Shown here piece by piece: positions 18,195 through 27,361 of a stretch of DNA of 64,000 bases. Under the pieces are notes generated by a model. That model worked only from the letters and a program-made list of their open reading frames with translations, searched no databases and was not told the DNA's origin. Source of the DNA: Leucobacter luti (GTDB taxonomy: Bacteria; Actinomycetota; Actinomycetes; Actinomycetales; Microbacteriaceae). The DNA is taken from contig NZ_CP080492.1 in NCBI RefSeq assembly GCF_019464495.1, positions 2,046,001 through 2,110,000 on the forward strand, written 5' to 3'. A program made the translations under genes and the position numbers. Position 1 is the stretch's first letter. Every line of letters starts with the position of its first letter.

Positions 18195-19121
18195 GTGAAC
18201 GAACTGTCAGCTGAGAACCCCGGACTCCGCATTGGGACAGCGCCCGACTCGTGGGGCGTGTGGTTCCCGGACGACCCGGCGCAGGTCCCGTGGCAGCGCT
18301 TCCTCGACGAGGCAGTGCAGGCCGGCTACGAGTGGATCGAGCTCGGTCCCTACGGCTACCTTCCGACTGACCCGCATCAGCTGGAAGACGAGCTCGGATC
18401 CCGCGGGCTGAAGCTCTCCGCCGGCACCGTCTTCACCGGGTTTCACAAGGGTGAGGACGAGTGGACCCGGGCCTGGGATCAGGCGCTCGACGTTGCCGGC
18501 CTCGCCTCGAAGCTTGGTGCCGAGCACCTGGTCGTAATCCCGGACCTCTGGCGCAGCGACGCGACGAGTGAAGTGCTCGAGTCGCGCACGCTAGACGATG
18601 CGCAGTGGCAGAAGCTTGCCGCGGGCCACGACCGGCTCGGCAAAGCGCTGCTCGAAGAGTTCGGTATGCGCCAGCAGTTCCACTCCCACGCCGACAGTCA
18701 CATCGGCACAACGCGGGAGGTGCTGCGGTTCCTCGACGAGACCGACCCGCGCTACACGAACCTCTGCCTCGACACCGGGCACTTCGCGTACTACGGCGGC
18801 GACAACGTCAAGCTGATCGAGGATCGCCCAGAGCGCATTGGCTACCTGCACCTCAAGCAGGTTGATCCGACGCTGCTGTTCGATGTGCTGAAGAATGACC
18901 AGCCGTTCGCGTCTGCCGTCGCCGACGGGATCATGATCGAACCGCCGCACGGGATCCCGGATCTGGCCCCGATCATTGAGGCTGTTGCGCAGATCGACTC
19001 GGACATCTTCGCGATCGTCGAGCAGGACATGTACGGCTGCGATGTCGACGCGCCGTTCCCGATTGCGCAGCGCACTCGCGAGCACATTTTTGGCTGCACG
19101 CATCTGGCGCGAACCTCCTAG
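18195..19121 (+). CDS. iolE: Inosose dehydratase-like TIM barrel (IolE family)
   Basis: The 308-residue product is an AP-endonuclease-fold sugar isomerase/dehydratase. IGTAPDSWGVWFPDDP at the N-terminus, FHSHADSHIGT, LCLDTGHFAYYGGDN and EQDMYG carry the metal-binding Glu, His and Asp expected in IolE, which dehydrates 2-keto-myo-inositol. The GTG at 18195 is chosen since ACGAGGAG lies about 9 bases upstream; TTG at 18168 is possible. It is placed between iolD and iolG, consistent with the pathway. Another IolE-like gene lies at 45399, and which is the main inosose dehydratase is uncertain. Confidence 0.8.
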   Translation: MNELSAENPGLRIGTAPDSWGVWFPDDPAQVPWQRFLDEAVQAGYEWIELGPYGYLPTDPHQLEDELGSRGLKLSAGTVFTGFHKGEDEWTRAWDQALDVAGLASKLGAEHLVVIPDLWRSDATSEVLESRTLDDAQWQKLAAGHDRLGKALLEEFGMRQQFHSHADSHIGTTREVLRFLDETDPRYTNLCLDTGHFAYYGGDNVKLIEDRPERIGYLHLKQVDPTLLFDVLKNDQPFASAVADGIMIEPPHGIPDLAPIIEAVAQIDSDIFAIVEQDMYGCDVDAPFPIAQRTREHIFGCTHLARTS

Positions 19122-19243
19122 GCACGAACGCGCCAGCGGTTTCGCGAGAATCTTGCCGGCATCACCCTCGCCAGATGCTCGGACCGAGCATCGCGCCAGC
19201 ACCGTCGCTGACACCCACACCACACACGCAAAGGAACACAGAT

Positions 19244-20259
19244 ATGACCGCAGAACTCCGCGTAGCCGTCGTCGGCGCAGGCATGATGGGCGCCGATCAC
19301 ATCCGGCGCATCACCGACCGAATCAGCGGCGCACGCGTCGCGGCGATCGTTGAACCCGATGCCGGACGCGCAGCCGCCGCCGCGGAACACGCGCCGGGGG
19401 CACTCGCCTTCGCCAGCCTGGGAGAGGCGATCGCGGCCGACGCCGTCGACGCCGTGCTGATCGCGACCCCGGGCAGTTCCACGCCCCGGTGCTGCGGCCC
19501 GCGCTTGAAGCACGCCTCCCGATCCTGTGCGAGAAGCCGTTGACCCAGGACTCGGCCTCATCGCTCGAGATCCTCGAACTCGAGCAGCAACTCGACCGGC
19601 CCCACATTCAGGTCGGATTCATGCGCCGCTTTGATGCTGAGTACCAGCAGTTGCGCGAGCTGATCGCCTCCGGCGACTCCGGAGAACTGCTCATGGTCCG
19701 CGCAGTGCACCGCAACCCGTCCGTGCCCGGGTCGTACACGCAGCAGATGCTTATCACCGACTCGGTGGTGCATGAGTTTGATGTGGTGCCCTGGCTCGCC
19801 GGATCCCGCGTCGTGAGCGTCGAGGTGAAGTTCCCGCGCCGCAACGCGCTCGCGCCCGAGCGCCTGCGTGAGCCGATCCTGGTGATTATGGAACTCGAAA
19901 ACGGGGTGCTCGTCGATGTCGAGATGAACGTCAGCGTGCAGTTCGGCTACCAGGTGAGCACCGAGGCCGTGCTGGAGCGCGGCGTCGCCCGCATCGGGCA
20001 GCCCTCCGGCATGCAGCGCTGGGAAGCCGGCCAGTTCATCGTCAAGGAGCACGAATCATTCACCACGCGCTTCGCCGCCGCCTATGACGCACAGATCCAG
20101 CGCTGGGTCGACGCGGTGCGCCGCGGCGATTTCGTCGACGGCCCGAATGCGTTCGACGGCTACCTGGTCGCCCTCTCCTGCGAGGCAGGCGTGCGCGCGC
20201 TCACCGAGCCCGGCGCACAGCGCGTCGCAGCGGTCGATCGACCGGCGTTCTACGCGTAA
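19244..20259 (+). CDS. iolG: myo-Inositol 2-dehydrogenase, Gfo/Idh/MocA family (frameshift near 19470)
   Basis: Restored length is about 338 residues. The Rossmann motif VAVVGAGMMGADHIRR begins at residue 7, followed by AVLIATPG. After the break the product continues with LPILCEKPLTQD (conserved EKP), VGFMRRFDAEYQQL and HEFDVVPWLAG. IolG oxidises myo-inositol to 2-keto-myo-inositol with NAD+. The frame shifts at ACCCCGGGC (19466-19474); one added base joins TPG to FHAPVLRPALEAR. It lies in the core iol operon between iolE and iolH, so this is the best candidate for the main inositol dehydrogenase. Confidence 0.85.
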
Positions 20260-20340
20260 CCTCACGCAAATCCGACGCCCCGCTGGAAGCTGATCCGGCC
20301 CCCGCTCACGACTCTGACCCACTGACCGCGAAGGAGCACC

Positions 20341-21213
20341 ATGGTCCGCATTGCCCTCGACCCAACGCCGTACAACGACACCGTTGCGCTTGTCGACTTC
20401 CCGGAGCTCGCCGCGCGGCTCGGGTATGAGTACCTGCAACTCACCCCGAACCCTGACTTCGGTCGCCACTTCCACTTTCCGAAGTTGGATGACGAGCTCG
20501 TGAGCACTCTGAAGCGGAGGGCGCGTGATGCCGGGGTGACGATCACCTCGCTGCTCCCGGTGCAGCGATTCTCGTGGCCGGAGGAGCCGCAGCGCATCGC
20601 GGCGGTGCGGAATATGACGCGCTATATCGAGCTCGCGGCTGAGCTCGGCGTGCCGATCGTGAACACGGAGTTTTCGGGGCGTCCCGAACGTGAAGAAGAC
20701 TCCGAGGCTGGGTTCTACCGCTCGATGGAGGAGCTGATTCCCGTGCTTGAGCGCGAGGGGGTCACACTCAACATCGATCCGCACCCCGATGACTTTGTCG
20801 AGGACGGGCTCGAAGCGTGGCGCATCATTCGTGGTCTCAACACGAGCCAGGTGGGCTTCGTCTACGTCGCAGCGCATAGTTTTCATATGGGAAATCGGGC
20901 CGCGACGCTGATTCCGGAACTCGGCGGGCGCCTCGGCGCCGTCTACGCCTCAGACACGTTCGACCACACCCGTTCGAACGCACTGCGCTACATCACCAAC
21001 CCCCCGGGCAACGCTGTGCGCGTGCACCAGCACCTCGCGATCGGTGACGGCGATGTTGACTGGACGGAGCTGTTTGGTGTGTTGCGCGCAGCCGGGTACT
21101 TCGAGCGCCCAGACGCGCTGATCGTATCGAACGTCTTTGCCGAGGACGAGCGCGCGGATGAGATCTCGCGGTTCCAGCTGGCGAAGATCCGGGAGTTGAT
21201 CAGCGCGGCATAG
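20341..21213 (+). CDS. iolH: Sugar phosphate isomerase/epimerase, IolH-like
   Basis: The 290-residue TIM-barrel protein begins MVRIALDPTPYNDT, characteristic of IolH. It also has YEYLQLTPNPDF, NTEFSGRPE, LNIDPHPDDFVEDG and YASDTFDHTRSN, which place acidic and His metal ligands in the barrel. IolH is a widespread iol-operon member whose exact reaction is still not settled; an isomerase role on an inositol intermediate is assumed. GAAGGAG lies just before the ATG. Last gene of the core operon. Confidence 0.82.
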   Translation: MVRIALDPTPYNDTVALVDFPELAARLGYEYLQLTPNPDFGRHFHFPKLDDELVSTLKRRARDAGVTITSLLPVQRFSWPEEPQRIAAVRNMTRYIELAAELGVPIVNTEFSGRPEREEDSEAGFYRSMEELIPVLEREGVTLNIDPHPDDFVEDGLEAWRIIRGLNTSQVGFVYVAAHSFHMGNRAATLIPELGGRLGAVYASDTFDHTRSNALRYITNPPGNAVRVHQHLAIGDGDVDWTELFGVLRAAGYFERPDALIVSNVFAEDERADEISRFQLAKIRELISAA

Positions 21214-21329
21214 GGGTCGCGGGGGCACGTACCCGAGCACAGGCGCATCTCGCAGCGCGCCAGGCACATTCGCCACGTACTCAGCGGGCCTCGGGTAGGC
21301 TCAGCTCGGGGCCACAGAATGGGAACACC

Positions 21330-22600
21330 GTGAAGTATTACCGCGCCATTGCGATCATCCTCGGCAGTATCACTGCCGCCGCGCTCGTGATCCCGTTTGC
21401 GCTTCCGTCCGCCGGAGACGGACTCGCCTCAGCCCTGTTTGGCTGGCTGATCGTCGCGCCAGTTGGTGCGTTCCTCACAGTGCTCTTCACGCTGTTTGCC
21501 TCAGTTGCCCAGGTCAATAATCCGCTGACCTCCCGGAAAGTTGCGGGCGTGGTCTGCGGGCTGTGGACACTGTGCCTCGTGATCGTCGCGGCCGCCGCCA
21601 TCATCCTGTTCCAAATGCCGGGGCGAGTCCCACTCCTCGCCGAAGGGGTCGGAGTATTTGCGATCACGCTGTTGCTCGCGACGGTCACGGTGTTCGGCTA
21701 CGCGATGACCACGCGCCGGATGGATCGCGCTGAGCTCGCCGAGGATCCTGCTGCGCGTGCGGCTGCCGCGCCGCGTCGTCGCCGACGCACGAAGACGATC
21801 GTGGCCGTCTCCGTTGTCGCCCTCGTGCTGGCGGGTGGAGCGGTGTGGGGCGCCGCGCAGCTGCGGCTCGCTGAGAGCACCGCACCACCGTCGAGGCTAT
21901 TGACTACTGGACGCCTAAGGAGTTCGCGCTGGACTCTGAGAACGAGGCGAAGCTCGCCGTTGCGTGCCTGGGGCACCCGGACGCGCTCGCCGAGCTGGAT
22001 CGCTTCGAGACCGTCGCGACCGCCTCGCCGATCGCGCTCCCGAGCGAACTCACCGAGAACCTTGCGGCGGGGATTGACCCGGCGCGTGCGGGCCTCGCGG
22101 CCATGGACACCACCGCGTGTGAGGAAGTCGCCGCCGAGGTCGCGGCGGAGCTCAGCGCGAATGACGTGGATCCGGCAGCGATCCCGTGGCGCAGCGCGGA
22201 CCCGATCGCGCAGCTCACTGAACTGCGGGCGCAGCCCGAGCCGAGGCCGTACGCGCAGGTCGCCGACTTTTTGGTCACCGGATCCCAAGCGAAGCAGGCT
22301 GCCCGACAACTCGCTGACACGCGCCATGGTTTTGTCACCGCGCGCGACAACGGCCCTGCGAGCGATGCACTTGCGGCCCCTGTGGTGACCGCACTCGGGC
22401 TCGTGTCCGAGGAGCTCAGGGCGGCAGCGATTGATGGGAGCGAAGCGGTCATCATGCAGGCTGGGATGGACGGCACTGAGGCCGCAGAGGAGTTGCGTGC
22501 GCTCGCGGCTGCGGCGCAGGATCAGTCCGCCGGATCGGTGCAGGCCAACGGTGCCCTCGCTGACTACGTCGTGGCAGCCAACGCCATGCTCGGGGTGTAG
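21330..22600 (+). CDS. Hypothetical membrane-anchored protein (frameshift near 21880)
   Basis: Not recognised. The GTG start at 21330 opens four hydrophobic segments in the first 125 residues (AIAIILGSITAAALVIPFAL, LFGWLIVAPVGAFLTVLFTL, VAGVVCGLWTLCLVIVAA, GVFAITLLLATVTVFGYAM). A basic stretch PRRRRRTKTI and a fifth helix VVALVLAGGAVWGAA follow. After a one-base break near 21873-21887 the product continues as an Ala/Glu-rich extracytoplasmic helix-rich region (VEAIDYWTPKEFALDSENEA onward) to 22600. Restored length is about 423 residues. It follows the iol operon, but no link to inositol is visible. Confidence 0.55.
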
Positions 22601-22630
22601 CCAGCGCAGCTTCTGCACTCCCGCGGTGAG

Positions 22631-23407
22631 CTACGCGATGAGGAGGTAGCAGGCGCCGAGGATCGTGCACACCGTGACGGCCCAATCGAATGCGCGCTGT
22701 TTGATCCGCGCGGCGATCCATCGCCCCAGGATTGCGCCGAGGATGACTCCGGGCGCGAGCAGCAGATCGAGCGAGAGAAGCTCGGGCGTGATGAGGCCGA
22801 GGCCGATGGAGATCGGCAGTTTCGCGAGATTGATCACGGCGAAGAACCAGGCCGCGGTGCCGAGGAACGCGTGCACAGGGAAGCGCGCGGCGAGGAAATA
22901 CATCGACATCACGGGTCCGCCGGCGTTCGCAACCATGGTGGTGAAGCCGCCGAGTGTGCCGTATCCACCCGCCGCGAGGCGGCCGCTCTGGGGAACCGCT
23001 CCGTCGCCCACGGACAACTGGGGTGGGCTGGCCGCCCTGCGCGCACGCTGCCACAGGGTGAATGCCACGACGAATAGCAGGATGACCCCAATGATGCGGC
23101 GCACCCACGTGTCATCCGCCAGGGCGAGGAAGAGCGCCCCGAGCGCGAGTCCGGTAACCACGGCTGGAATCAGGCGGAGGAGCGTGGGCCAGTGCGCGTA
23201 TTTGCGATAGCTGAGCAGTGCGAACGCGTCTCCGAGCAGCAACAGAATGAGCAGTGCGCCAGTCGAAGAGCGGGCCGGGAGGACAGCGGCGAACGCGGCG
23301 ATGGAGAGTGTGTTGATCCCCGGAATTGCCGTTTTTGAGACCCCGACCAAGATCGCAGCGACGGCGAGCAAGAGCCAGGCGGCTGGCGCGAGATCCGGCA
23401 GAGTCAT
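22631..23407 (-). CDS. Sulfite exporter TauE/SafE (TSUP) family permease
   Basis: The 258-residue product has about eight membrane segments and the typical TSUP start, LAVAAILVGVSKTAIPGINT, a repeat signature of this family. The second half has GGFTTMVANAGGPVMSMYF, the second family repeat. TSUP proteins move anions such as sulfite, sulfonates or other organic acids. It is divergent from the IolT-like porter with a 103-bp shared intergenic region, but its substrate is not evident. The ATG at 23407 is the first in-frame methionine. Confidence 0.85.
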   Translation of the reverse strand: MTLPDLAPAAWLLLAVAAILVGVSKTAIPGINTLSIAAFAAVLPARSSTGALLILLLLGDAFALLSYRKYAHWPTLLRLIPAVVTGLALGALFLALADDTWVRRIIGVILLFVVAFTLWQRARRAASPPQLSVGDGAVPQSGRLAAGGYGTLGGFTTMVANAGGPVMSMYFLAARFPVHAFLGTAAWFFAVINLAKLPISIGLGLITPELLSLDLLLAPGVILGAILGRWIAARIKQRAFDWAVTVCTILGACYLLIA

Positions 23408-23442
23408 GGAGTCACCCTAGCGGACAGCCGAATTTGTGCAAA

Positions 23443-23452
23443 TGTCAGAACA
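23443..23452 (+). promoter_or_regulatory. IolR-type site (9/10) upstream of the MFS porter
   Basis: TGTCAGAACA differs from KGWCHTRACA at one position. It sits 13 bp before the LacI-type operator at 23465, so the porter may be under both inositol and LacI control. Confidence 0.4.
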
Positions 23453-23464
23453 TAGTAGAGTCGA

Positions 23465-23478
23465 TTGGAGCGCTCCGC
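23465..23478. promoter_or_regulatory. LacI-type operator upstream of the MFS porter
   Basis: TTGGAGCGCTCCGC holds the perfect core GGAGCGCTCC and matches the palindrome at 28584. It lies 33 bp before the ATG of the porter, placing it near the transcription start. Likely ligand: the LacI protein encoded at 25269 or 28685. Confidence 0.65.
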
Positions 23479-23510
23479 AATCGCGGGGCTTGCATGACGA
23501 AGGAGTCGAA

Positions 23511-24947
23511 ATGCCCGCAGGTACAGCCCGACCCGGACGAGTGGCGTTGCCTCCGCTGACGGAGGGGCCGCACCGGAGAAGGCTGGGTCTCGTTGCGCTG
23601 ATCGCCACGTTTGGCGGCCTGCTCTTCGGCTACGACACCGGAGTGATCAACGGCGCTCTGCGACCGATGGCCGCAGAGCTGGGCCTCACCCCGTTCACCG
23701 AGGGCGTCGCCACGAGCTCTCTCGTGTTTGCCGCGGCAATCGGTGCCATGATCGGTGGCCGACTCTCCGATGGCTGGGGGCGCCGCAAGACCATCATCGC
23801 CCTCGCAGTGCTATTTTTTGTCGGCACACTCGCGGTCGTGGTGGCCCCGAACCTTGCCGTGCTCGTGCTGGGCAGAATCCTGCTCGGCCTCGCGGTCGGC
23901 GGCGCTTCGACGGTCGTACCGGTCTTCCTTGCCGAACTCGCACCGTATGAGATCCGAGGGTCCCTCGCCGGCCGCAACGAGCTCATGATCGTCGTCGGGC
24001 AACTCGCTGCGTTCGTCGTGAACGCGATCATCGGCAACACCCTCGGCCACCTCGACGGCGTGTGGCGCATCATGTTTGCCATCTCCGCGATCCCCGCCAT
24101 CGTGTTGTTCTTCGGCATGCTCCGGATGCCGGAGTCACCGCGATGGCTCGTGCAGCGCGGCAACGTTGCTGAAGCGCGCGCGGTGCTCGCAACTGTCCGC
24201 AGCGCCGAGCGTGCCGAGGCTGAACTCGAAGAACTCGCTGCGCTCGCAGAGGCGGAAAGCCACCAGCGCGTGCTGGGATGGCGCGCGGTGCTCACGAACA
24301 AGAACCTGGTGCGCATCCTGCTCATCGGCATCGGCGTTGGCATTGCCCAGCAGCTCACCGGCATCAACTCGATCATGTACTTCGGGCAGACCGTGCTCAT
24401 CGAATCGGGCTTCGATGAGAGTGCCGCGCTCATCGCCAACATCGCGCCGGGCATCATCGCCGTCATCGGCGCCATCATCGCTTTGGCCATGATGGATCGC
24501 TTGGATCGCCGCAAAACCTTCATTATCGGATTCACGCTGACCACACTGAGCCACCTGCTGATCGGACTCGCTTCGATGCTCCTGCCGGTGGGCTCCGCTG
24601 CACGGCCCTGGGTGATTCTGCTCCTCGTGGTCGTGTTCGTCGGCTCGATGCAGACGTTCCTGAACGTTGCAGTGTGGGTGTATCTGTCCGAAATCTTCCC
24701 GCTCCACATGCGCGGCTTCGGCATGGGGATCTCCGTGTTCATGCTCTGGGTCACGAACGGGTTCCTGTCGCTGTACTTCCTCTCGCTCGTTGACACCGTA
24801 GGGATTACCGGGACGTTCTTCCTCTTCGCTGTGGTGGGCGCGATTGCGCTGCTGTTCATGTGGCGATGGGTGCCTGAAACGCGGGGGCGCACGCTTGAAT
24901 CGCTCGAAGAGGACGTCACCACCGGCGCGATCTACACGCAGCGGTAG
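23511..24947 (+). CDS. iolT: MFS sugar porter, probable myo-inositol transporter (IolT-like)
   Basis: The 478-residue product has 12 membrane helices and the sugar-porter signatures GGLLFGYDTGVINGAL (helix 1), GRLSDGWGRRKT, PESPRWLV (after helix 6), QQLTGINSIMYFGQ (helix 7) and PETRGRTLE at the end. These are the hallmarks of proton symporters for inositol and hexoses. The ATG at 23511 follows AAGGAGTCGA. Inositol specificity is inferred from the neighbouring iol operon and the IolR-like site at 23443. A strong terminator follows the stop. Confidence 0.88.
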   Translation: MPAGTARPGRVALPPLTEGPHRRRLGLVALIATFGGLLFGYDTGVINGALRPMAAELGLTPFTEGVATSSLVFAAAIGAMIGGRLSDGWGRRKTIIALAVLFFVGTLAVVVAPNLAVLVLGRILLGLAVGGASTVVPVFLAELAPYEIRGSLAGRNELMIVVGQLAAFVVNAIIGNTLGHLDGVWRIMFAISAIPAIVLFFGMLRMPESPRWLVQRGNVAEARAVLATVRSAERAEAELEELAALAEAESHQRVLGWRAVLTNKNLVRILLIGIGVGIAQQLTGINSIMYFGQTVLIESGFDESAALIANIAPGIIAVIGAIIALAMMDRLDRRKTFIIGFTLTTLSHLLIGLASMLLPVGSAARPWVILLLVVVFVGSMQTFLNVAVWVYLSEIFPLHMRGFGMGISVFMLWVTNGFLSLYFLSLVDTVGITGTFFLFAVVGAIALLFMWRWVPETRGRTLESLEEDVTTGAIYTQR

Positions 24948-24958
24948 CGCGCTGCTCT

Positions 24959-24993
24959 GCACTGGCGCGGCACCTGTGGTGCCGCGCCAGTGC
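24959..24993 (+). terminator. Terminator after the IolT-like porter
   Basis: A perfect 15-bp stem: GCACTGGCGCGGCAC at 24959-24973 pairs with 24979-24993 around a 5-base loop. It is followed by T-rich sequence. Confidence 0.75.
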
Positions 24994-25019
24994 TGTTTGT
25001 GCTGTTTGTGCTGTTTGTT
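24991..25019. repeat. 9-bp T-rich tandem repeat
   Basis: Three copies of TGCTGTTTG follow the terminator stem in tandem. They may serve as the U-rich tract or may be a simple slippage repeat. Confidence 0.55.
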
Positions 25020-25074
25020 CTGGGTGTGCTGCCTGTTCCGGGTATTTTGCCTGTTCTGCGGGGCATGGTGGCTG

Positions 25075-25157
25075 TCGAGCTCACGCAGGAGATCCGAGCT
25101 CAGGAGGATGGTTTCTGCCGCCTGCTTCCTGCGTGAGCTCGGATCTCCTGCGTGAGT
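25075..25157. repeat. Dispersed palindromic repeat, copy 2 (REPIN-like)
   Basis: A perfect 23-bp inverted repeat, 25080-25102 against 25134-25156, with key units CTCACGCAGGAGATCC and GGATCTCCTGCGTGAG separated by 31 bp. This is the best-preserved copy of the family. Confidence 0.7.
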
Positions 25158-25268
25158 GCAGGGGCGCCTCGATGTTCGCTCTCGGAATTCTCCTGAAAAC
25201 AGTCCCGACACACTCGCCTGCGACGATGGCACGGTAGTGCCCTGAACGGGGCTGGGTGGAGGAACGAC

Positions 25269-26260
25269 ATGGGGAAACGACCAACAATCTATGACGTGGC
25301 GGCGCGAGCTGGAGTGTCGAAATCGCTCGTATCGCTCGTGCTGCAGGAGTCACCGAGCGTGAGCACCGGGCGTCGCGAAGCAGTGCACGCCGCAGTTGAG
25401 GCGCTGGGATACACACCGAGTCGGCTGGCAGCCGGGCTGGCCGGATCGCGCACGCGCAGCATCGGAGTCGTCATCGACGAGTTCGAGCGGCTGTGGTTCG
25501 CGCCGGCACTCGCCGGGCTCCGCGATGTGCTGGCGGCTGAGCGCTATACGCTGAGCATCTCAGATGCGGCCCTGAACTCTCACCTCGATCTCGATCCGCT
25601 TGAGGCGTTCCGGGCCCTGCGCGTGGACGGCGTCGTGCTTGCTGGGGAAGCCTCGCCGGAGTCGCTTGCCCGGCTCGGAGTGCCCGTCGTGGTACTCGGA
25701 ACCAGAGGGGTTGAGGCCACCGGGATCACGGTGGTCGCCGGAGACGAAGTGGCCGGTGGCCGGCTCGCCGTCGCCCACCTTGTCGAGCTCGGGCACACCG
25801 ACATCGCCTGCGTCTCCGCGCCCGGAGCGCTCGCCGCAGCGCGTGAAGCAGGATACGTTGCCGGAATGCGGGATCGTGGGCTACCGGTTCGGATTGTGCA
25901 CGCGGCGGAGTCGAGCGAGGCTGCGGCTGACGCCGCGGTTGCCGAACTGCTGGATGGTGCAGCGAGCGATCCTCGCCCCACCGCTGTGTTCGCGGTGTCT
26001 GATCCGATGGCCCTCGGCGTGATGGGCGCCGCAGCCGCGCGCAACCTCGCTGTGCCGGGCGAGCTCTCCGTGCTCGGATACGGCGATTCCCCGCTCGCGG
26101 CCTATGGACTGGTCTCCTGACCTCGGTGAGTGGTGACGCGCGGCGGCTGGGCCAGGCGGCTGGACGCGAGCTGCTCGCTCTGCTCGACGGTGCGCACGCT
26201 CCCACGAAGACGCTGCTGCCGCCACGGCTCAGACCGCGTCGCTCAACCGCGCACTGCTGA
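25269..26260 (+). CDS. LacI-family regulator 1 (frameshift near 26115)
   Basis: Restored length is about 330 residues. The N-terminal helix-turn-helix reads TIYDVAARAGVSKSLVSLVL, followed by the hinge SRLAAGLAGSRTRS and a periplasmic-binding-like effector domain (GVVIDEFERLWFAPALAGL, SDPMALGVMGA, LSVLGYGDSPLAAYGLVS). The frame ends early at 26118. One added C in TCTCCTGACC gives SLTSVSGDARRLGQAAGREL and a stop at 26258-26260, as in intact relatives. It lies downstream of the porter and close in sequence to the regulator at 28685. It probably recognises TTGGAGCGCTCCAA sites. Confidence 0.85.
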
Positions 26261-26319
26261 ACGTGCGCTCTTGAACGGGCGGCCTGCGGCAGGTGGCTCG
26301 TCCCCGTGCGCGCCTCAGC

Positions 26320-27327
26320 TCACGCGTCACCGCCGAGCCGGGCGTGCGCGTCGAGCAGCACACCCGCCGCGACCTCGAGGCCTTCGATCCGCCCCAGAGA
26401 CACGTCTTCGTGTTCGATATTGACCCACATTCCCGGATCCACCTCGCGCAGTGCGCGCAGGAACTCGGTCCAGAAGATCGTGTCGTGTCCGCGCCCGAGG
26501 GCAACAAAATCCCAGGCGGCCTGCTTCGGCCACTCGTTCGCCCACTCATCACCGCCCAGGTTCGTGCGTTCCTCGTCTGCGGAGAGGCGGCGGAACGAGT
26601 TATCGAGCACGCCGTTGATGCTGGCCCACTCCGGGTTGACGCGCACATCCTTTGCCGCGGCGTGAAAGACCAATTCCCCGAGGTGGCGCACGACGGCTAC
26701 CGGGTCCATCTGCTGCCAGAACAGGTGCGAGGCGTCGAGCTCAACACCGACGTGAGTTGCGCCGGTCAGCTCGATCAGCTTGTGGACGTCCGCGGAGTTG
26801 AATACGAGGTTCTGCGGGTGCAGTTCAAGCGCCACCTTTACGCCGTGCTCGGCAGCGAAGCGGTCGATCTCGCGCCAGAACGGTGCCGCGATATCCCACT
26901 GATAGTCGAGCATGTCGAGTGCCGCGGAGTTCCAAGCATTGACGGCCCAGTTCACGCGGGTGGCCCCCGGCTCGCCGCCTGGCAGGCCGGACATGGTGAC
27001 GACGCGATCATGCCCGAGCCGCGCGGCCAGCTGGATCGAGCGGCGAACATCTGCGGCGTGCGCGTCCCCGATCACGGGCTGCGGATGCAGCGGGTTGCCG
27101 TTGCAGTTGAGGCCGGCGATTTCCACGCCCGTCCCCTCGAAGAGGCCGAGGAAGTCGTCGCGCGCGGCGTCTGACTCCAGGATTTCGGCGAGCGTTGGAA
27201 TGTGCGTGGCGGGGAGGAAGCCTCCTGAGTTCAGTTCGAGTCCGGTGAGGCCGAGCTCCGCGACGACCGCGATCGCCTCGGGGAGTGGGCGATCGTGCAG
27301 GATCGCGTTGTAGACGCCAAGTTTCAT
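26320..27327 (-). CDS. Sugar phosphate isomerase/epimerase TIM barrel
   Basis: The 335-residue AP-endonuclease-2-like barrel starts MKLGVYNAILHDRPL and has GLTGLELNSGGFLP, CNGNPLHPQP, ALELHPQNLVFNS, VGVELDASHLFWQQ and NIEHEDVSLGR. These carry the expected metal-binding Glu, His and Asp residues. Relatives act on keto-inositols or 3-keto sugars. The start at 27327 has CGGAGCATT before it. It is downstream of, and co-directional with, the Gfo/Idh gene at 27362, forming a dehydrogenase-isomerase pair under the LacI operator at 28584. Confidence 0.82.
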   Translation of the reverse strand: MKLGVYNAILHDRPLPEAIAVVAELGLTGLELNSGGFLPATHIPTLAEILESDAARDDFLGLFEGTGVEIAGLNCNGNPLHPQPVIGDAHAADVRRSIQLAARLGHDRVVTMSGLPGGEPGATRVNWAVNAWNSAALDMLDYQWDIAAPFWREIDRFAAEHGVKVALELHPQNLVFNSADVHKLIELTGATHVGVELDASHLFWQQMDPVAVVRHLGELVFHAAAKDVRVNPEWASINGVLDNSFRRLSADEERTNLGGDEWANEWPKQAAWDFVALGRGHDTIFWTEFLRALREVDPGMWVNIEHEDVSLGRIEGLEVAAGVLLDAHARLGGDA

Positions 27328-27361
27328 ATTCAATGCTCCGATTCTGAGGTGCGTGTCGTGG

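Larger units (their letters stand above)
24948..25268. other. 321-bp intergenic region with terminator, T-rich tandem repeat and palindromic repeat
   Basis: It contains the terminator at 24959-24993, a 9-bp tandem repeat at 24991-25019, and copy 2 of the dispersed palindrome (25075-25157). The remaining 110 bases before the LacI start hold GGTGGAGGAACGAC, a ribosome binding site. No gene was found. Confidence 0.6.
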